Positions 32,801 to 46,547 of a DNA stretch of 64,000 bases are shown here, one piece after another (position 1 is the stretch's first letter; each line of letters opens with the position of its first letter). The translations under genes and the position numbers were made by a program. A model generated the notes under the pieces. It was not told where the DNA came from and made no database searches. It worked only from the letters and a program-made list of their open reading frames with translations. Source of the DNA: Arachis hypogaea (taxonomy: Eukaryota; Streptophyta; Magnoliopsida; Fabales; Fabaceae); NCBI RefSeq assembly GCF_003086295.3, contig NC_092048.1, positions 67,064,841-67,128,840 on the forward strand, read 5' to 3'.

Positions 32801-35800
32801 TTTTTTACGTTGTGCTGACCCTCGTTCTTTAAATGACGCTATCCCGAGGAGGACACCTAAAGGCGAGCCGTAATGGCCTCATCTTCGGCAGGCTCTCCGG
32901 TTTTTTTTCTTTTTTTTTACGTTGTGCTGACCCTCGTTCTTTAAATGACGCTATCCCGAGGAGGACACCTAAAGGCGAGCCGTAATGGCCTCATCTTCGG
33001 CAGGCTCTTTTTTTTTTTTTTTTTTTACGTTGTGCTGACCCTCGTTCTTTAAATGACGCTATCCCGAGGAGGACACCTAAAGGCGAGCCGTAATGGCCTC
33101 ATCTTCGGCAGGCTCTTTTTTTCTTTTTTTTACGTTGTGCTGACCCTCGTTCTTTAAATGACGCTATCCCGAGGAGGACACCTAAAGCGAGCCGTAATGG
33201 CCTCATCTTCGGCAGGCTCTCCGGTTTTTTTTTCCAGTTTTTTTTACGTTGTGCTGACCCTCGTTCTTTAAATGACGCTATCCCGAGGAGGACACCTAAA
33301 GGCGAGCCGTAATGGCCTCATCTTCGGCAGGCTCTTCTTTTTTTTTTTTTTTTTTACGTTGTGCTGACCCTCGTTCTTTAAATGACGCTATCCCGAGGAG
33401 GACACCTAAAGGCGAGCCGTAATGGCCTCATCTTCGCAGGCTCCCTTTTTTTTTTTTTTTTACGTTGTGCTGACCCTCGTTCTTTAAATGACGCTATCCC
33501 GAGGAGGACACCTAAAGGCGAGCCGTAATGGCCTCATCTTCGGCAGGCTCTTCCGGTTTTTTTTTCGATTTTTTTACGTTGTGCTGACCCTCGTTCTTTA
33601 AATGACGCTATCCCGAGGAGGACACCTAAAGGCGAGCCGTAATGGCCTCATCTTCGCAGGCTCCTCTTTTTTTTTTTTTTTTTTTTTTACGTTGTGCTGA
33701 CCCTCGTTCTTTAAATGACGCTATCCCGAGGAGGACACCTAAAGGCGAGCCGTAATGGCCTCATCTTCGGCAGGCTCCTCCGGTTTTTTTTTCGTTTTTT
33801 TTTTTACGTTGTGCTGACCCTCGTTCTTTAAATGACGCTATCCCGAGGAGGACACCTAAAGGCGAGCCGTAATGGCCTCATCTTCGGCAGGCTCTTCCGG
33901 TTTTTTTTCTGTTTTTTTTTTTTACGTTGTGCTGACCCTCGTTCTTTAAATGACGCTATCCCGAGGAGGACACCTAAAGGCGAGCCGTAATGGCCTCATC
34001 TTCGCAGGCTCCTCTTTTTTTTTTTTTTTTTTTTTTTACGTTGTGCTGACCCTCGTTCTTTAAATGACGCTATCCCGAGGAGGACACCTAAAGGCGAGCC
34101 GTAATGGCCTCATCTTCGGCAGGCTCCTCCTTTTTTTTTCGGTTTTTTTTTACGTTGTGCTGACCCTCGTTCTTTAAATGACGCTATCCCGAGGAGGACA
34201 CCTAAAGGCGAGCCGTAATGGCCTCATCTTCGGCAGGCTCCTCCGGTTTTTTTTTTTTTTTTTTTTTACGTTGTGCTGACCCTCGTTCTTTAAATGACGC
34301 TATCCCGAGGAGGACACCTAAAGGCGAGCCGTAATGGCCTCATCTTCGGCAGGCCTCCTTTTTTTTTTTTTTTTTTTTTTTTACGTTGTGCTGACCCTCG
34401 TTCTTTAAATGACGCTATCCCGAGGAGGACACCTAAAGGCGAGCCGTAATGGCCTCATCTTCGGCAGGCTCCTCCCGGTTTTTTTTTTTTACGTTGTGCT
34501 GACCCTCGTTCTTTAAATGACGCTATCCCGAGGAGGACACCTAAAGGCGAGCCGTAATGGCCTCATCTTCGGCAGGCTCCTCCGTTTTTTTTTCTTTTTT
34601 TTACGTTGTGCTGACCCTCGTTCTTTAAATGACGCTATCCCGAGGAGGACACCTAAAGGCGAGCCGTAATGCCTCATCTTCGGCAGGTCCTCCGGTTTTT
34701 TTTTTTTTTTACGTTGTGCTGACCTCGTTCTTTAAATGACGCTATCCCGAGGGACACCTAAAGGCGAGCCGTAATGGCCTCATCTTCGGCAGGCTCCTTC
34801 CGGTTTTTTTTTTTTTTTTTACGTTGTGCTGACCTCGTTCTTTAAATGACGCTATCCCGAGGAGGACACCTAAAGGCGAGCCGTAATGGCCTCATCTTCG
34901 GCAGGCTCTCCGGTTTTTTTTTCCGTTTTTTTTACGTTGTGCTGACCCTCGTTCTTTAAATGACGCTATCCCGAGGAGGACACCTAAAGGCGAGCCGTAA
35001 TGGCCTCATCTTCGGCAGGCTCCTCCGGTTTTTTTTTTTTTTTTTTTTTACGTTGTGCTGACCCTCGTTCTTTAAATGACGCTATCCCGAGGAGACACCT
35101 AAAGGCGAGCCGTAATGGCCTCATCTTCGGCAGGTCTCCATTTTTTTTCTTTTTTCTTTTTTTACTACGTTGTGCTGACCCTCGTTCTTTAAATGACGCT
35201 ATCCCGAGGAGGACACCTAAAGGCGAGCCGTAATGGCCTCATCTTCGGCAGGCTCCTTTTTTTTTTTTTTTTTTTTTTACGTTGTGCTGACCCTCGTTCT
35301 TTAAATGACGCTATCCCGAGGAGGACACCTAAAGGCGAGCCGTAATGGCCTCATCTTCGGCAGGCTCCTTTTTTTTTTGTTTTTTTTTTTTTTTACGTTT
35401 GCTGACCCTCGTTCTTTAAATGACGCTATCCCGAGGAGGACACCTAAAGGCGAGCCGTAATGGCCTCATCTTCGGCAGGCTCCTCCGGTTTTTTTTTTTT
35501 TACGTTGTGCTGACCCGTTCTTTAAATGACGCTATCCGAGGAGGACACCTAAAGCGAGCCGTAATGGCCTCATCTTCGGCAGGTCTCCGGTTTTTTTTTC
35601 CGTTTTTTTTTTACGTTGTGCTGACCCTCGTTCTTTAAATGACGCTATCCCGAGGAGGACACCTAAAGGCGAGCCGTAATGGCCTCATCTTCGGCAGGCT
35701 CTCCGGTTTTTTTTTCCGTTTTTTTTTACGTTGTGCTGACCCTCGTTCTTTAAATGACGCTATCCCGAGGAGGACACCTAAAGGCGAGCCGTAATGGCCT

Positions 35801-36791
35801 CATCTTCGGCAGGCTCCTTTTTTTTTCGTTTTTTTACGTTGTGCTGACCCTCGTTCTTTAAATGACGCTATCCGAGGAGGACACCTAAAGCGAGCCGTAA
35901 TGGCCTCATCTTCGGCAGGCTCTTCCGGTTTTTTTTTTCCGTTTTTTTTTACGTTGTGCTGACCCTCGTTCTTTAAATGACGCTATCCGAGGAGGACACC
36001 TAAAGGCGAGCCGTAATGGCCTCATCTTCGGCAGGCTCTCCATTTTTTTTCTTTTTTTTTTACGTTGTGCTGACCCTCGTTCTTTAAATGACGCTATCCC
36101 GAGGATACCTAAAGGCGAGCCGTAATGGCCTCATCTTCAGCAGGCTCCTCTTTTTTTTTTCGTTTTTTTTTACGTTGTGCTGCCCTCGTTCTTTAAATGA
36201 CGCTATCCGGAGGACACCTAAAGGAGCCGTAATGCCTCATCTTCGGCAGGGTTCCTTTTTTTTTTCCAGTTTTTTTTTACGTTGTGCTGAACTTTCTTTC
36301 TTATCTTTGATCTATCCCGAGCTAAGCGAGCCGTAATGGCCTCATCTTCGGCAGGCTCTTTCCGGTTTTTTTTTTTTTTTTTTACGTTGTGCTCCTCGTT
36401 CTTTAAATGACGCTATCCCGAGGAGGACACCTAAAGGCGAGCCGTAATGGCCTCATCTTCGGCAGGCTCCTTTTTTTTCGTTTTTTTTCCGGTTTTTTTT
36501 TTTACGTTGCTGACTCGTTCTTTAAATGACGCTATCCCGAGGAGGACACCTAAAGGAGCCGTAATGGCCTCATCTCGGCAGGCTCCTCCTTTTTTTTTTG
36601 TTTTTTTTTACGTTGTGCTGACCTCGTTCTTTAAATGACTCTCCCGAGGAGGACACCTAAAGGCGAGCCGTAATGGCCTCATCTTCGCAGGCTCTCCGGT
36701 TTTTTTTCGTTTTTTTTACGTTGTGCTGACCCTCGTTCTTTAAATGACGCTATCCCGAGAGGACACCTAAAGGCGAGCCGTAATGGCCATC
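29881..36791 (+). repeat. Satellite array, block VI: uniform units with long T spacers
   Basis: About 61 units with near-identical cores. The spacer is often an uninterrupted T run of about 17-23 nt (for example 30093-30114, 32121-32137 and 34355-34382) where the flanks have T8-CGG-T9. The unit near 30840 lacks three bases in the core (AAAGGAGCC), as does its neighbour near 30725, so that pair is probably related by duplication. Disorder grows near 36180-36340 (TGAACTTTCTTTCTTATC). The block ends at the gap, inside a unit after TAATGGCCATC. Confidence 0.93.
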
Positions 36792-37791
36792 NNNNNNNNN
36801 NNNNNNNNNNNNNNNNNNNNNNNNNNNNNNNNNNNNNNNNNNNNNNNNNNNNNNNNNNNNNNNNNNNNNNNNNNNNNNNNNNNNNNNNNNNNNNNNNNNN
36901 NNNNNNNNNNNNNNNNNNNNNNNNNNNNNNNNNNNNNNNNNNNNNNNNNNNNNNNNNNNNNNNNNNNNNNNNNNNNNNNNNNNNNNNNNNNNNNNNNNNN
37001 NNNNNNNNNNNNNNNNNNNNNNNNNNNNNNNNNNNNNNNNNNNNNNNNNNNNNNNNNNNNNNNNNNNNNNNNNNNNNNNNNNNNNNNNNNNNNNNNNNNN
37101 NNNNNNNNNNNNNNNNNNNNNNNNNNNNNNNNNNNNNNNNNNNNNNNNNNNNNNNNNNNNNNNNNNNNNNNNNNNNNNNNNNNNNNNNNNNNNNNNNNNN
37201 NNNNNNNNNNNNNNNNNNNNNNNNNNNNNNNNNNNNNNNNNNNNNNNNNNNNNNNNNNNNNNNNNNNNNNNNNNNNNNNNNNNNNNNNNNNNNNNNNNNN
37301 NNNNNNNNNNNNNNNNNNNNNNNNNNNNNNNNNNNNNNNNNNNNNNNNNNNNNNNNNNNNNNNNNNNNNNNNNNNNNNNNNNNNNNNNNNNNNNNNNNNN
37401 NNNNNNNNNNNNNNNNNNNNNNNNNNNNNNNNNNNNNNNNNNNNNNNNNNNNNNNNNNNNNNNNNNNNNNNNNNNNNNNNNNNNNNNNNNNNNNNNNNNN
37501 NNNNNNNNNNNNNNNNNNNNNNNNNNNNNNNNNNNNNNNNNNNNNNNNNNNNNNNNNNNNNNNNNNNNNNNNNNNNNNNNNNNNNNNNNNNNNNNNNNNN
37601 NNNNNNNNNNNNNNNNNNNNNNNNNNNNNNNNNNNNNNNNNNNNNNNNNNNNNNNNNNNNNNNNNNNNNNNNNNNNNNNNNNNNNNNNNNNNNNNNNNNN
37701 NNNNNNNNNNNNNNNNNNNNNNNNNNNNNNNNNNNNNNNNNNNNNNNNNNNNNNNNNNNNNNNNNNNNNNNNNNNNNNNNNNNNNNNNNNN
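36792..37791. other. Assembly gap, exactly 1,000 N
   Basis: The run of N is exactly 1,000 bases, a placeholder size, so the true distance is unknown. Satellite in the same orientation lies on both sides, and both edges fall within a unit (TAATGGCCATC before, GAGGACACC after). The missing sequence is therefore most simply more of the same array, possibly much more than 1 kb. Confidence 0.98.
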
Positions 37792-40700
37792 GAGGACACC
37801 TAAAGGCGAGCCGTAATGGCCTCTCTTCGGCAGGCTCTTCCGGTTTTTTTCTTTTTTTTTACGTTGTGCTGACCCTCGTTCTTTAAATGACGCTATCCCG
37901 AGGAGGACACCTAAAGGCGAGCCGTAATGGCCTCATCTTCGGCAGGCTCTTCCGGTTTTTTTTCGTTTTTTTTTACGTTGTGCTGACCCTCGTTCTTAAA
38001 TGACGCTATCCCGAGGAGGAACCTAAAGGCGAGCCGTAATGGCCTCATCTTCGGCAGGCTCTCCGTTTTTTTTCGTTTTTTTTTACGTTGTGCTGACCCT
38101 CGTTCTTTAAATGACGCTATCCCGAGGAGGACACCTAAAGGCGAGCCGTAATGGCCTCATCTTCGCAGGCTCCTCCATTTTTTTTTTTTTTTTTTTTACG
38201 TTGTGCTGACCCTCGTTCTTTAAATGACGCTATCCCGAGGAGGACACCTAAAGGCGAGCCGTAATGGCCTCATCTTCGCAGGCTCCGGTTTTTTTTCTTT
38301 TTTTTTTACGTTGTGCTGACCCTCGTTCTTTAAATGACGCTATCCCGAGGAGGACACCTAAAGGCGAGCCGTAATGGCCTCATCTTCGCAGGCTCCTCCA
38401 TTTTTTTTTTTTTTTTTTTACGTTGTGCTGACCCTCGTTCTTTAAATGACGCTATCCCGAGGAGGACACCTAAAGGCGAGCCGTAATGGCCTCATCTTCG
38501 CAGGCTTCCTTTTTTTTTTTCGGTTTTTTTTTTACGTTGTGCTGACCTCGTTCTTTAAATGACGCTATCCCGAGGAGGACACCTAAAGGCGAGCCGTAAT
38601 GGCCTCATCTTCGGCAGGCTTCCGGTTTTTTTTTCGTTTTTTTTACGTTGTGCTGACCCTCGTTCTTTAAATGACGCTATCCCGAGGAGGACACCTAAAG
38701 GCGAGCCGTAATGGCCTCATCTTCAGCTCTCTTTTTTTTTTTTTTTTTTTTACGTTGTGCTGACCCTCGTTCTTTAAATGACGCTATCCCGAGGAGGACA
38801 CTAAAGGCGAGCCGTAATGGCCTCATCTTCGGCAGGCTCTCCGGTTTTTTTTCTTTTTTACGTTGTGCTGACCCTCGTTCTTTAAATGACGCTATCCCGA
38901 GGAGACACCTAAAGGCGAGCCGTAATGGCCTCATCTTCGCAGGCCTCTTTTTTTTTTTTTTTTTTTTTTACGTTGTGCTGACCCTCGTTCTTTAAATGAT
39001 GCTATCCCGAGGAGGACACCTAAAGGCGAGCCGTAATGGCCTCATCTTCGGCAGGCCTCCGGTTTTTTTCGTTTTTTTTACGTTGTGCTGACCCTCGTTC
39101 TTTAAATGACGCTATCCCGAGGAGGACACCTAAAGGCGAGCCGTAATGGCCTCATCTTCGCAGGCTCCTCCATTTTTTTTTTTTTTTTTTTTACGTTGTG
39201 CTGACCCTCGTTCTTTAAATGACGCTATCCCGAGGAGGACACCTAAAGGCGAGCCGTAATGGCCTCATCTTCGGCAGGCTTCCGGTTTTTTTTCTTTTTT
39301 TTTTACGTTGTGCTGACCCTCGTTCTTTAAATGACGCTATCCCGAGGAGACACCTAAAGGCGAGCCGTAATGGCCTCATCTTCAGCAGGCTCCTCTTTTT
39401 TTTCGGTTTTTTTACGTTGTGCTGACCCTCGTTCTTTAAATGACGCTATCCCGAGGAGGACACCTAAAGGCGAGCCGTAATGGCCTCATCTTCGGCAGGC
39501 TCTTCCGGTTTTTTTCTTTTTTTTTTACGTTGTGCTGACCTCGTTCTTTAAATGACGCTATCCCGAGGAGGACACCTAAAGGCGAGCCGTAATGGCCTCA
39601 TCTTCGCAGGCTCCTCTTTTTTTTTTTCCGTTTTTTTTTTACGTTGTGCTGACCCTCGTTCTTTAAATGACGCTATCCCGAGGAGGACACCTAAAGGCGA
39701 GCCGTAATGGCCTCATCTTCGGCAGGTCTTCCGGTTTTTTTTCATTTTTTTTTTACGTTGTGCTGACCCTCGTTCTTTAAATGACGCTATCCCGAGGAGG
39801 ACACCTAAAGGCGAGCCGTAATGGCCTCATCTTCGCAGGCTCCTCTTTTTTTTTCTTTTTTTTACGTTGTGCTGACCCGTTCTTTAAATGACGCTATCCC
39901 GAGGAGGACACCTAAAGGCGAGCCGTAATGGCCTCATCTTCGGCAGGCTCTTCCGGTTTTTTTTTTTTTTTTTTTACGTTGTGCTGACCCTCGTTCTTTA
40001 AATGACGCTATCCCGAGGAGGACACCTAAAGGCGAGCCGTAATGGCCTCATCTTCGCAGGCTCCTCCATTTTTTTTTTTTTTTTTTTACGTTGTGCTGAC
40101 CCTCGTTCTTTAAATGACGCTATCCCGAGGAGGACACCTAAAGGCGAGCCGTAATGGCCTCATCTTCGGCAGGCTCCTCCGGTTTTTTTTTTTTTTTACG
40201 TTGTGCTGACCTCGTTCTTTAAATGACGCTATCCCGAGGAGGACACCTAAAGGCGAGCCGTAATGGCCTCATCTTCGGCAGGCTCTCCTTTTTTTCGTTT
40301 TTTTTTACGTTGTGCTGACCCTCGTTCTTTAAATGACGCTATCCGAGGAGGACACCTAAAGGCGAGCCGTAATGGCCTCATCTTCGGCAGGCTCTTCCGG
40401 TTTTTTTTTCGTTTTTTTTTACGTTGTGCTGACCCTCGTTCTTTAAATGACGCTATCCCGAGGAGGACACCTAAAGGCGAGCCGTAATGGCCTCATCTTC
40501 GCAGGCTCCATTTTTTTTCCGGTTTTTTTTTTTTACGTTGTGCTGACCCTCGTTCTTTAAATGACGCTATCCGAGGAGGACACCTAAAGGCGAGCCGTAA
40601 TGGCCTCATCTTCGGCAGGCTCTCCGGTTTTTTTCCGTTTTTTTTTACGTTGTGCTGACCCTCGTTCTTTAAATGCTATCCCGAGGAGGACACCTAAAGG

Positions 40701-43700
40701 CGAGCCGTAATGGCCTCATCTTCGCAGGCTCCTCTTTTTTTTTTTTTTTTTTTTTTACGTTGTGCTGACCCTCGTTCTTTAAATGACGCTATCCCGAGGA
40801 GGACACCTAAAGGCGAGCCGTAATGGCCTCATCTTCGCAGGCTCTCTTCCGGTTTTTTTTTTTTTTTTTACGTTGTGCTGACCCTCGTTCTTTAAATGAC
40901 GCTATCCCGAGGAGGACACCTAAAGGCGAGCCGTAATGGCCTCATCTTCGCAGGCTCCTCTTTTTTTTTTCGATTTTTTTTTACGTTGTGCTGACCCTCG
41001 TTCTTTAAATGACGCTATCCCGAGGAGGACACCTAAAGGCGAGCCGTAATGGCCTCATCTTCGGCAGGCTCCGTTTTTTTTCGTTTTTTTTACGTTGTGC
41101 TGACCCTCGTTCTTTAAATGACGCTATCCCGAGGAGGACACCTAAAGGCGAGCCGTAATGGCCTCATCTTCAGCAGGCTCCGGTTTTTTTTTTTTTTTTT
41201 TTTTTACGTTGTGCTGACCCTCGTTCTTTAAATGACGCTATCCCGAGGAGGACACCTAAAGGCGAGCCGTAATGGCCTCATCTTCGGCAGGCTCCGGTTT
41301 TTTTCGTTTTTTTTTACGTTGTGCTGACCCTCGTTCTTTAAATGACGCTATCCCGAGGAGGACACCTAAAGGCGAGCCGTAATGGCCTCATCTTCGGCAG
41401 GCTCCTCTTTTTTTTTTTTTTTTTTTACGTTGTGCTGACCTCGTTCTTTAAATGACGCTATCCCGAGGAGGACACCTAAAGGCGAGCCGTAATGGCCTCA
41501 TCTTCGGCAGGCTCTCCGGTTTTTTTTTCGGTTTTTTTTACGTTGTGCTGACCCTCGTTCTTTAAATGACGCTATCCCGAGGAGGACACCTAAAGGCGAG
41601 CCGTAATGGCCTCATCTTCGCAGGCTCCGGTTTTTTTTTTTTTTTTTTACGTTGTGCTGACCCTCGTTCTTTAAATGACGCTATCCCGAGGAGGACACCT
41701 AAAGGCGAGCCGTAATGGCCTCATCTTCGGCAGGCTCTCCGGTTTTTTTGTTTTTTTTTTTTACGTTGTGCTGACCCTCGTTCTTTAAATGACGCTATCC
41801 CGAGGAGGACACCTAAAGGCGAGCCGTAATGGCCTCATCTTCGCAGGCTCCTCCATTTTTTTTTTTTTTTTTTTTACGTTGTGCTGACCCTCGTTCTTAA
41901 ATGACGCTATCCCGAGGAGGACACCTAAAGGCGAGCCGTAATGGCCTCATCTTCGGCAGGCTCCTCGGTTTTTTTTTTTTACGTTGTGCTGACCTCGTTC
42001 TTTAAATGACGCTATCCCGAGGAGGACACCTAAAGGCGAGCCGTAATGGCCTCATCTTCGCAGGCTCTCCTTTTTTTTTTTTTTTTTTTTTTACGTTGTG
42101 CTGACCCTCGTTCTTTAAATGACGCTATCCCGAGGAGGACACCTAAAGGAGCCGTAATGGCCTCATCTTCGCAGGCTCTCCTTTTTTTTTTTTTTTTTAC
42201 GTTGTGCTGACCCTCGTTCTTTAAATGACGCTATCCCGAGGAGGACACCTAAAGGCGAGCCGTAATGCCTCATCTTCGGCAGGCTCGGTTTTTTTTTCTT
42301 TTTTTTTTTTTTACGTTGTGCTGACCCTCGTTCTTTAAATGACGCTATCCCGAGGAGGACACCTAAAGGCGAGCCGTAATGGCCTCATCTTCGCAGGCTC
42401 CTTTTTTTTTTTTTTTTTTTTTACGTTGTGCTGACCCTCGTTCTTTAAATGACGCTATCCCGAGGAGGACACCTAAAGGCGAGCCGTAATGGCCTCATCT
42501 TCGGCAGGCTCTCCGGTTTTTTTTTTACGTTGTGCTGACCTCGTTCTTTAAATGACGCTATCCCGAGGAGGACACCTAAAGGCGAGCCGTAATGGCCTCA
42601 TCTTCGGCAGGCTCTCTTTTTTTTCGTTTTTTTTACGTTGTGCTGACCCTCGTTCTTTAAATGACGCTATCCCGAGGAGGACACCTAAAGGCGAGCCGTA
42701 ATGGCCTCATCTTCGGCAGGCCTCCGGTTTTTTTTTTTTTTTTTTTTTTACGTTGTGCTGACCCTCGTTCTTTAAATGACGCTATCCCGAGGAGGACACC
42801 TAAAGGCGAGCCGTAATGGCCTCATCTTCGGCAGGCTCTCCGGTTTTTTTTCGGTTTTTTTTTACGTTGTGCTGACCCTCGTTCTTTAAATGACGCTATC
42901 CCGAGGAGGACACCTAAAGGCGAGCCGTAATGGCCTCATCTTCCAGGCTCCTTTTTTTTTTTTTTTTTTTTTTTTTACGTTGTGCTGACCCTCGTTCTTT
43001 AAATGACGCTATCCCGAGGAGGACACCTAAAGGCGAGCCGTAATGGCCTCATCTTCGGCAGGCTCCTCCGTTTTTTTTTTTTTTTTTACGTTGTGCTGAC
43101 CCTCGTTCTTTAAATGACGCTATCCCGAGGAGGACACCTAAAGGCGAGCCGTAATGGCCTCATCTTCGGCAGGCTCCTCCGTTTTTTTTTTTTTTTTTTT
43201 TTACGTTGTGCTGACCCTCGTTCTTTAAATGACGCTATCCCGAGGAGGACACCTAAAGGCGAGCCGTAATGGCCTCATCTTCGGGGCTCCTTTTTTTTTT
43301 TTTTTTTTTTTTACGTTGTGCTGACCTCGTTCTTTAAATGACGCTATCCCGAGGAGGACACCTAAAGGCGAGCCGTAATGGCCTCATCTTCGGCAGGCTC
43401 TCCGGTTTTTTTTTTTTTTTTTTTTTTACGTTGTGCTGACCCTCGTTCTTTAAATGACGCTATCCCGAGGAGGACACCTAAAGGCGAGCCGTAATGGCCT
43501 CATCTTCGGCAGGCTCCTTTTTTTTTTTTTTTTTTTTACGTTGTGCTGACCCTCGTTCTTTAAATGACGCTATCCCGAGGAGGACACCTAAAGGCGAGCC
43601 GTAATGGCCTCATCTTCGGCAGGCTCTCCGGTTTTTTTTTTTTTTTTTTACGTTGTGCTGACCCTCGTTCTTTAAATGACGCTATCCCGAGGAGGACACC

Positions 43701-46290
43701 TAAAGGCGAGCCGTAATGGCCTCATCTTCGGCAGGCTCCTCCTTTTTTTTTTTTTTTTTTTTTTACGTTGTGCTGACCCTCGTTCTTTAAATGACGCTAT
43801 CCCGAGGAGGACACCTAAAGGCGAGCCGTAATGGCCTCATCTTCGGCAGGCTCTCCGGTTTTTTTTTTTTTTTTACGTTGTGCTGACCCTCGTTCTTTAA
43901 ATGACGCTATCCGAGGAGGACACCTAAAGGCGAGCCGTAATGGCCTCATCTTCGGCAGGCTCCTCTTTTTTTTTTTTTTTTTTTTTTTACGTTGTGCTGA
44001 CCCTCGTTCTTTAAATGACGCTATCCCGAGGAGGACACCTAAAGGCGAGCCGTAATGGCCTCATCTTCGGCAGGCTCTCCTTTTTTTTTTTTTTTTTTTT
44101 TTTACGTTGTGCTGACCCTCGTTCTTTAAATGACGCTATCCCGAGGAGGACACCTAAAGGCGAGCCGTAATGGCCTCATCTTCGGCAGGCTCCTCCATTT
44201 TTTTTTTTTTTTACGTTGTGCTGACCCTCGTTCTTTAAATGACGCTATCCCGAGGAGGACACCTAAAGGCGAGCCGTAATGGCCTCATCTTCGGCAGGCT
44301 CTCCGGTTTTTTTTTTTTTTTTTTACGTTGTGCTGACCCTCGTTCTTTAAATGACGCTATCCCGAGGAGGACACCTAAAGGCGAGCCGTAATGGCCTCAT
44401 CTTCGGCAGGCTCCTTTTTTTTTTTTTTTTTTTACGTTGTGCTGACCCTCGTTCTTTAAATGACGCTATCCCGAGGAGGACACCTAAAGGCGAGCCGTAA
44501 TGGCCTCATCTTCGGCAGGCTCCTCCGGTTTTTTTTTTTTACGTTGTGCTGACCCTCGTTCTTTAAATGACGCTATCCCGAGGAGGACACCTAAAGGCGA
44601 GCCGTAATGGCCTCATCTTCGGGCTCCTTTTTTTTTTTTTTTTTTTACGTTGTGCTGACCCTCGTTCTTTAAATGACGCTATCCCGAGGAGGACACCTAA
44701 AGGCGAGCCGTAATGGCCTCATCTTCGGCAGGCTCTCCGGTTTTTTTTCGTTTTTTTTTTTACGTTGTGCTGACCCTCGTTCTTTAAATGACGCTATCCC
44801 GAGGAGGACACCTAAAGGCGAGCCGTAATGGCCTCATCTTCGGCAGGCTCTCCGGTTTTTTTTTTTTTTTTTACGTTGTGCTGACCCGTTCTTTAAATGA
44901 CGCTATCCCGAGGAGGACACCTAAAGGCGAGCCGTAATGGCCTCATCTTCGGCAGGCTCTTTTTTTTTTTTTTTTTTTACGTTGTGCTGACCCTCGTTCT
45001 TTAAATGACGCTATCCCGAGGAGGACACCTAAAGGCGAGCCGTAATGGCCTCATCTTCGGCAGGCTCTCCGGTTTTTTTTTTTTTTTTTTTACGTTGTGC
45101 TGACCCTCGTTCTTTAAATGACGCTATCCCGAGGAGGACACCTAAAGGCGAGCCGTAATGGCCTCATCTTCGGCAGGCTCTCCGGTTTTTTTTTTTTTTT
45201 TTTTACGTTGTGCTGACCCTCGTTCTTTAAATGACGCTATCCCGAGGAGGACACCTAAAGGCGAGCCGTAATGGCCTCATCTTCGGCAGGCTCCTCCATT
45301 TTTTTTTTTTTTTTTTTTACGTTGTGCTGACCCTCGTTCTTTAAATGACGCTATCCCGAGGAGGACACCTAAAGGCGAGCCGTAATGGCCTCATCTTCGC
45401 AGGCTCCTCGGTTTTTTTTTTTTTTTTACGTTGTGCTGACCCTCGTTCTTTAAATGACGCTATCCCGAGGAGGACACCTAAAGGCGAGCCGTAATGGCCT
45501 CATCTTCGGCAGGCTCCTTTTTTTTTTTTTTTTTTTACGTTGTGCTGACCCTCGTTCTTTAAATGACGCTATCCCGAGGAGGACACCTAAAGGCGAGCCG
45601 TAATGGCCTCATCTTCGGCAGGCTCTTCCGGTTTTTTTTTTTTTTTTTTTACGTTGTGCTGACCTCGTTCTTTAAATGACGCTATCCCGAGGAGGACACC
45701 TAAAGGCGAGCCGTAATGGCCTCATCTTCGGCAGGCTCCTCCGGTTTTTTTTTTTTTTTTTACGTTGTGCTGACCCTCGTTCTTTAAATGACGCTATCCC
45801 GAGGAGGACACCTAAAGGCGAGCCGTAATGGCCTCATCTTCGGCAGGCTCCTTTTTTTTTTTTTTTTTTACGTTGTGCTGACCCTCGTTCTTTAAATGAC
45901 GCTATCCCGAGGAGGACACCTAAAGGCGAGCCGTAATGGCCTCATCTTCGGCAGGCTCTCCGGTTTTTTTTTTCGTTTTTTTTTACGTTGTGCTGACCCT
46001 CGTTCTTTAAATGACGCTATCCCGAGGAGGACACCTAAAGGCGAGCCGTAATGGCCTCATCTTCGCAGGCTCTTCCGGTTTTTTTTTTTTTTTTACGTTG
46101 TGCTGACCCTCGTTCTTTAAATGACGCTATCCCGAGGAGGACACCTAAAGGCGAGCCGTAATGGCCTCATCTTCGCAGGCTCTCCGGTTTTTTTTTTTTT
46201 TTTTTTTTTTACGTTGTGCTGACCCTCGTTCTTTAAATGACGCTATCCCGAGGAGGACACCTAAAGGCGAGCCGTAATGGCCTCATCTTC
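37792..46290 (+). repeat. Satellite array, block VII: uniform units, spacers becoming pure T
   Basis: About 76 units with nearly invariant cores. From about 42000 onward most spacers are one unbroken T run of roughly 15-24 nt directly before ACGTTGTGC, and the C/G interruption seen elsewhere is mostly lost. Class markers are absent. Single-base deletions are few compared with blocks I, V and VIII. The block ends where a unit is broken after CCTCATCTTC by a run of G at 46291. Confidence 0.94.
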
Positions 46291-46347
46291 GGGGGGGGGG
46301 GGACCCTCGTTCTTTAAAATGACGCTATCTCGAGGAGGAACTCCCTA

Positions 46348-46391
<44 letters not shown>

Positions 46392-46412
46392 CCCCCCGTG
46401 CCGTAATGGCCT

Positions 46413-46457
<45 letters not shown>

Positions 46458-46547
46458 CTTCCGGAAAAAAAGCAGGCCTCATCCCGGTTTTTTTTCTGTT
46501 TTTTTTTTTTTTTTTTTTTTTTTTGTTTCCCCCCCCCCCCCTTTTCC

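Noticed and set aside
36750..37886. Two long open frames of about 350-370 codons on opposite strands
   Set aside because: They are almost entirely the 1,000-N gap translated as X.
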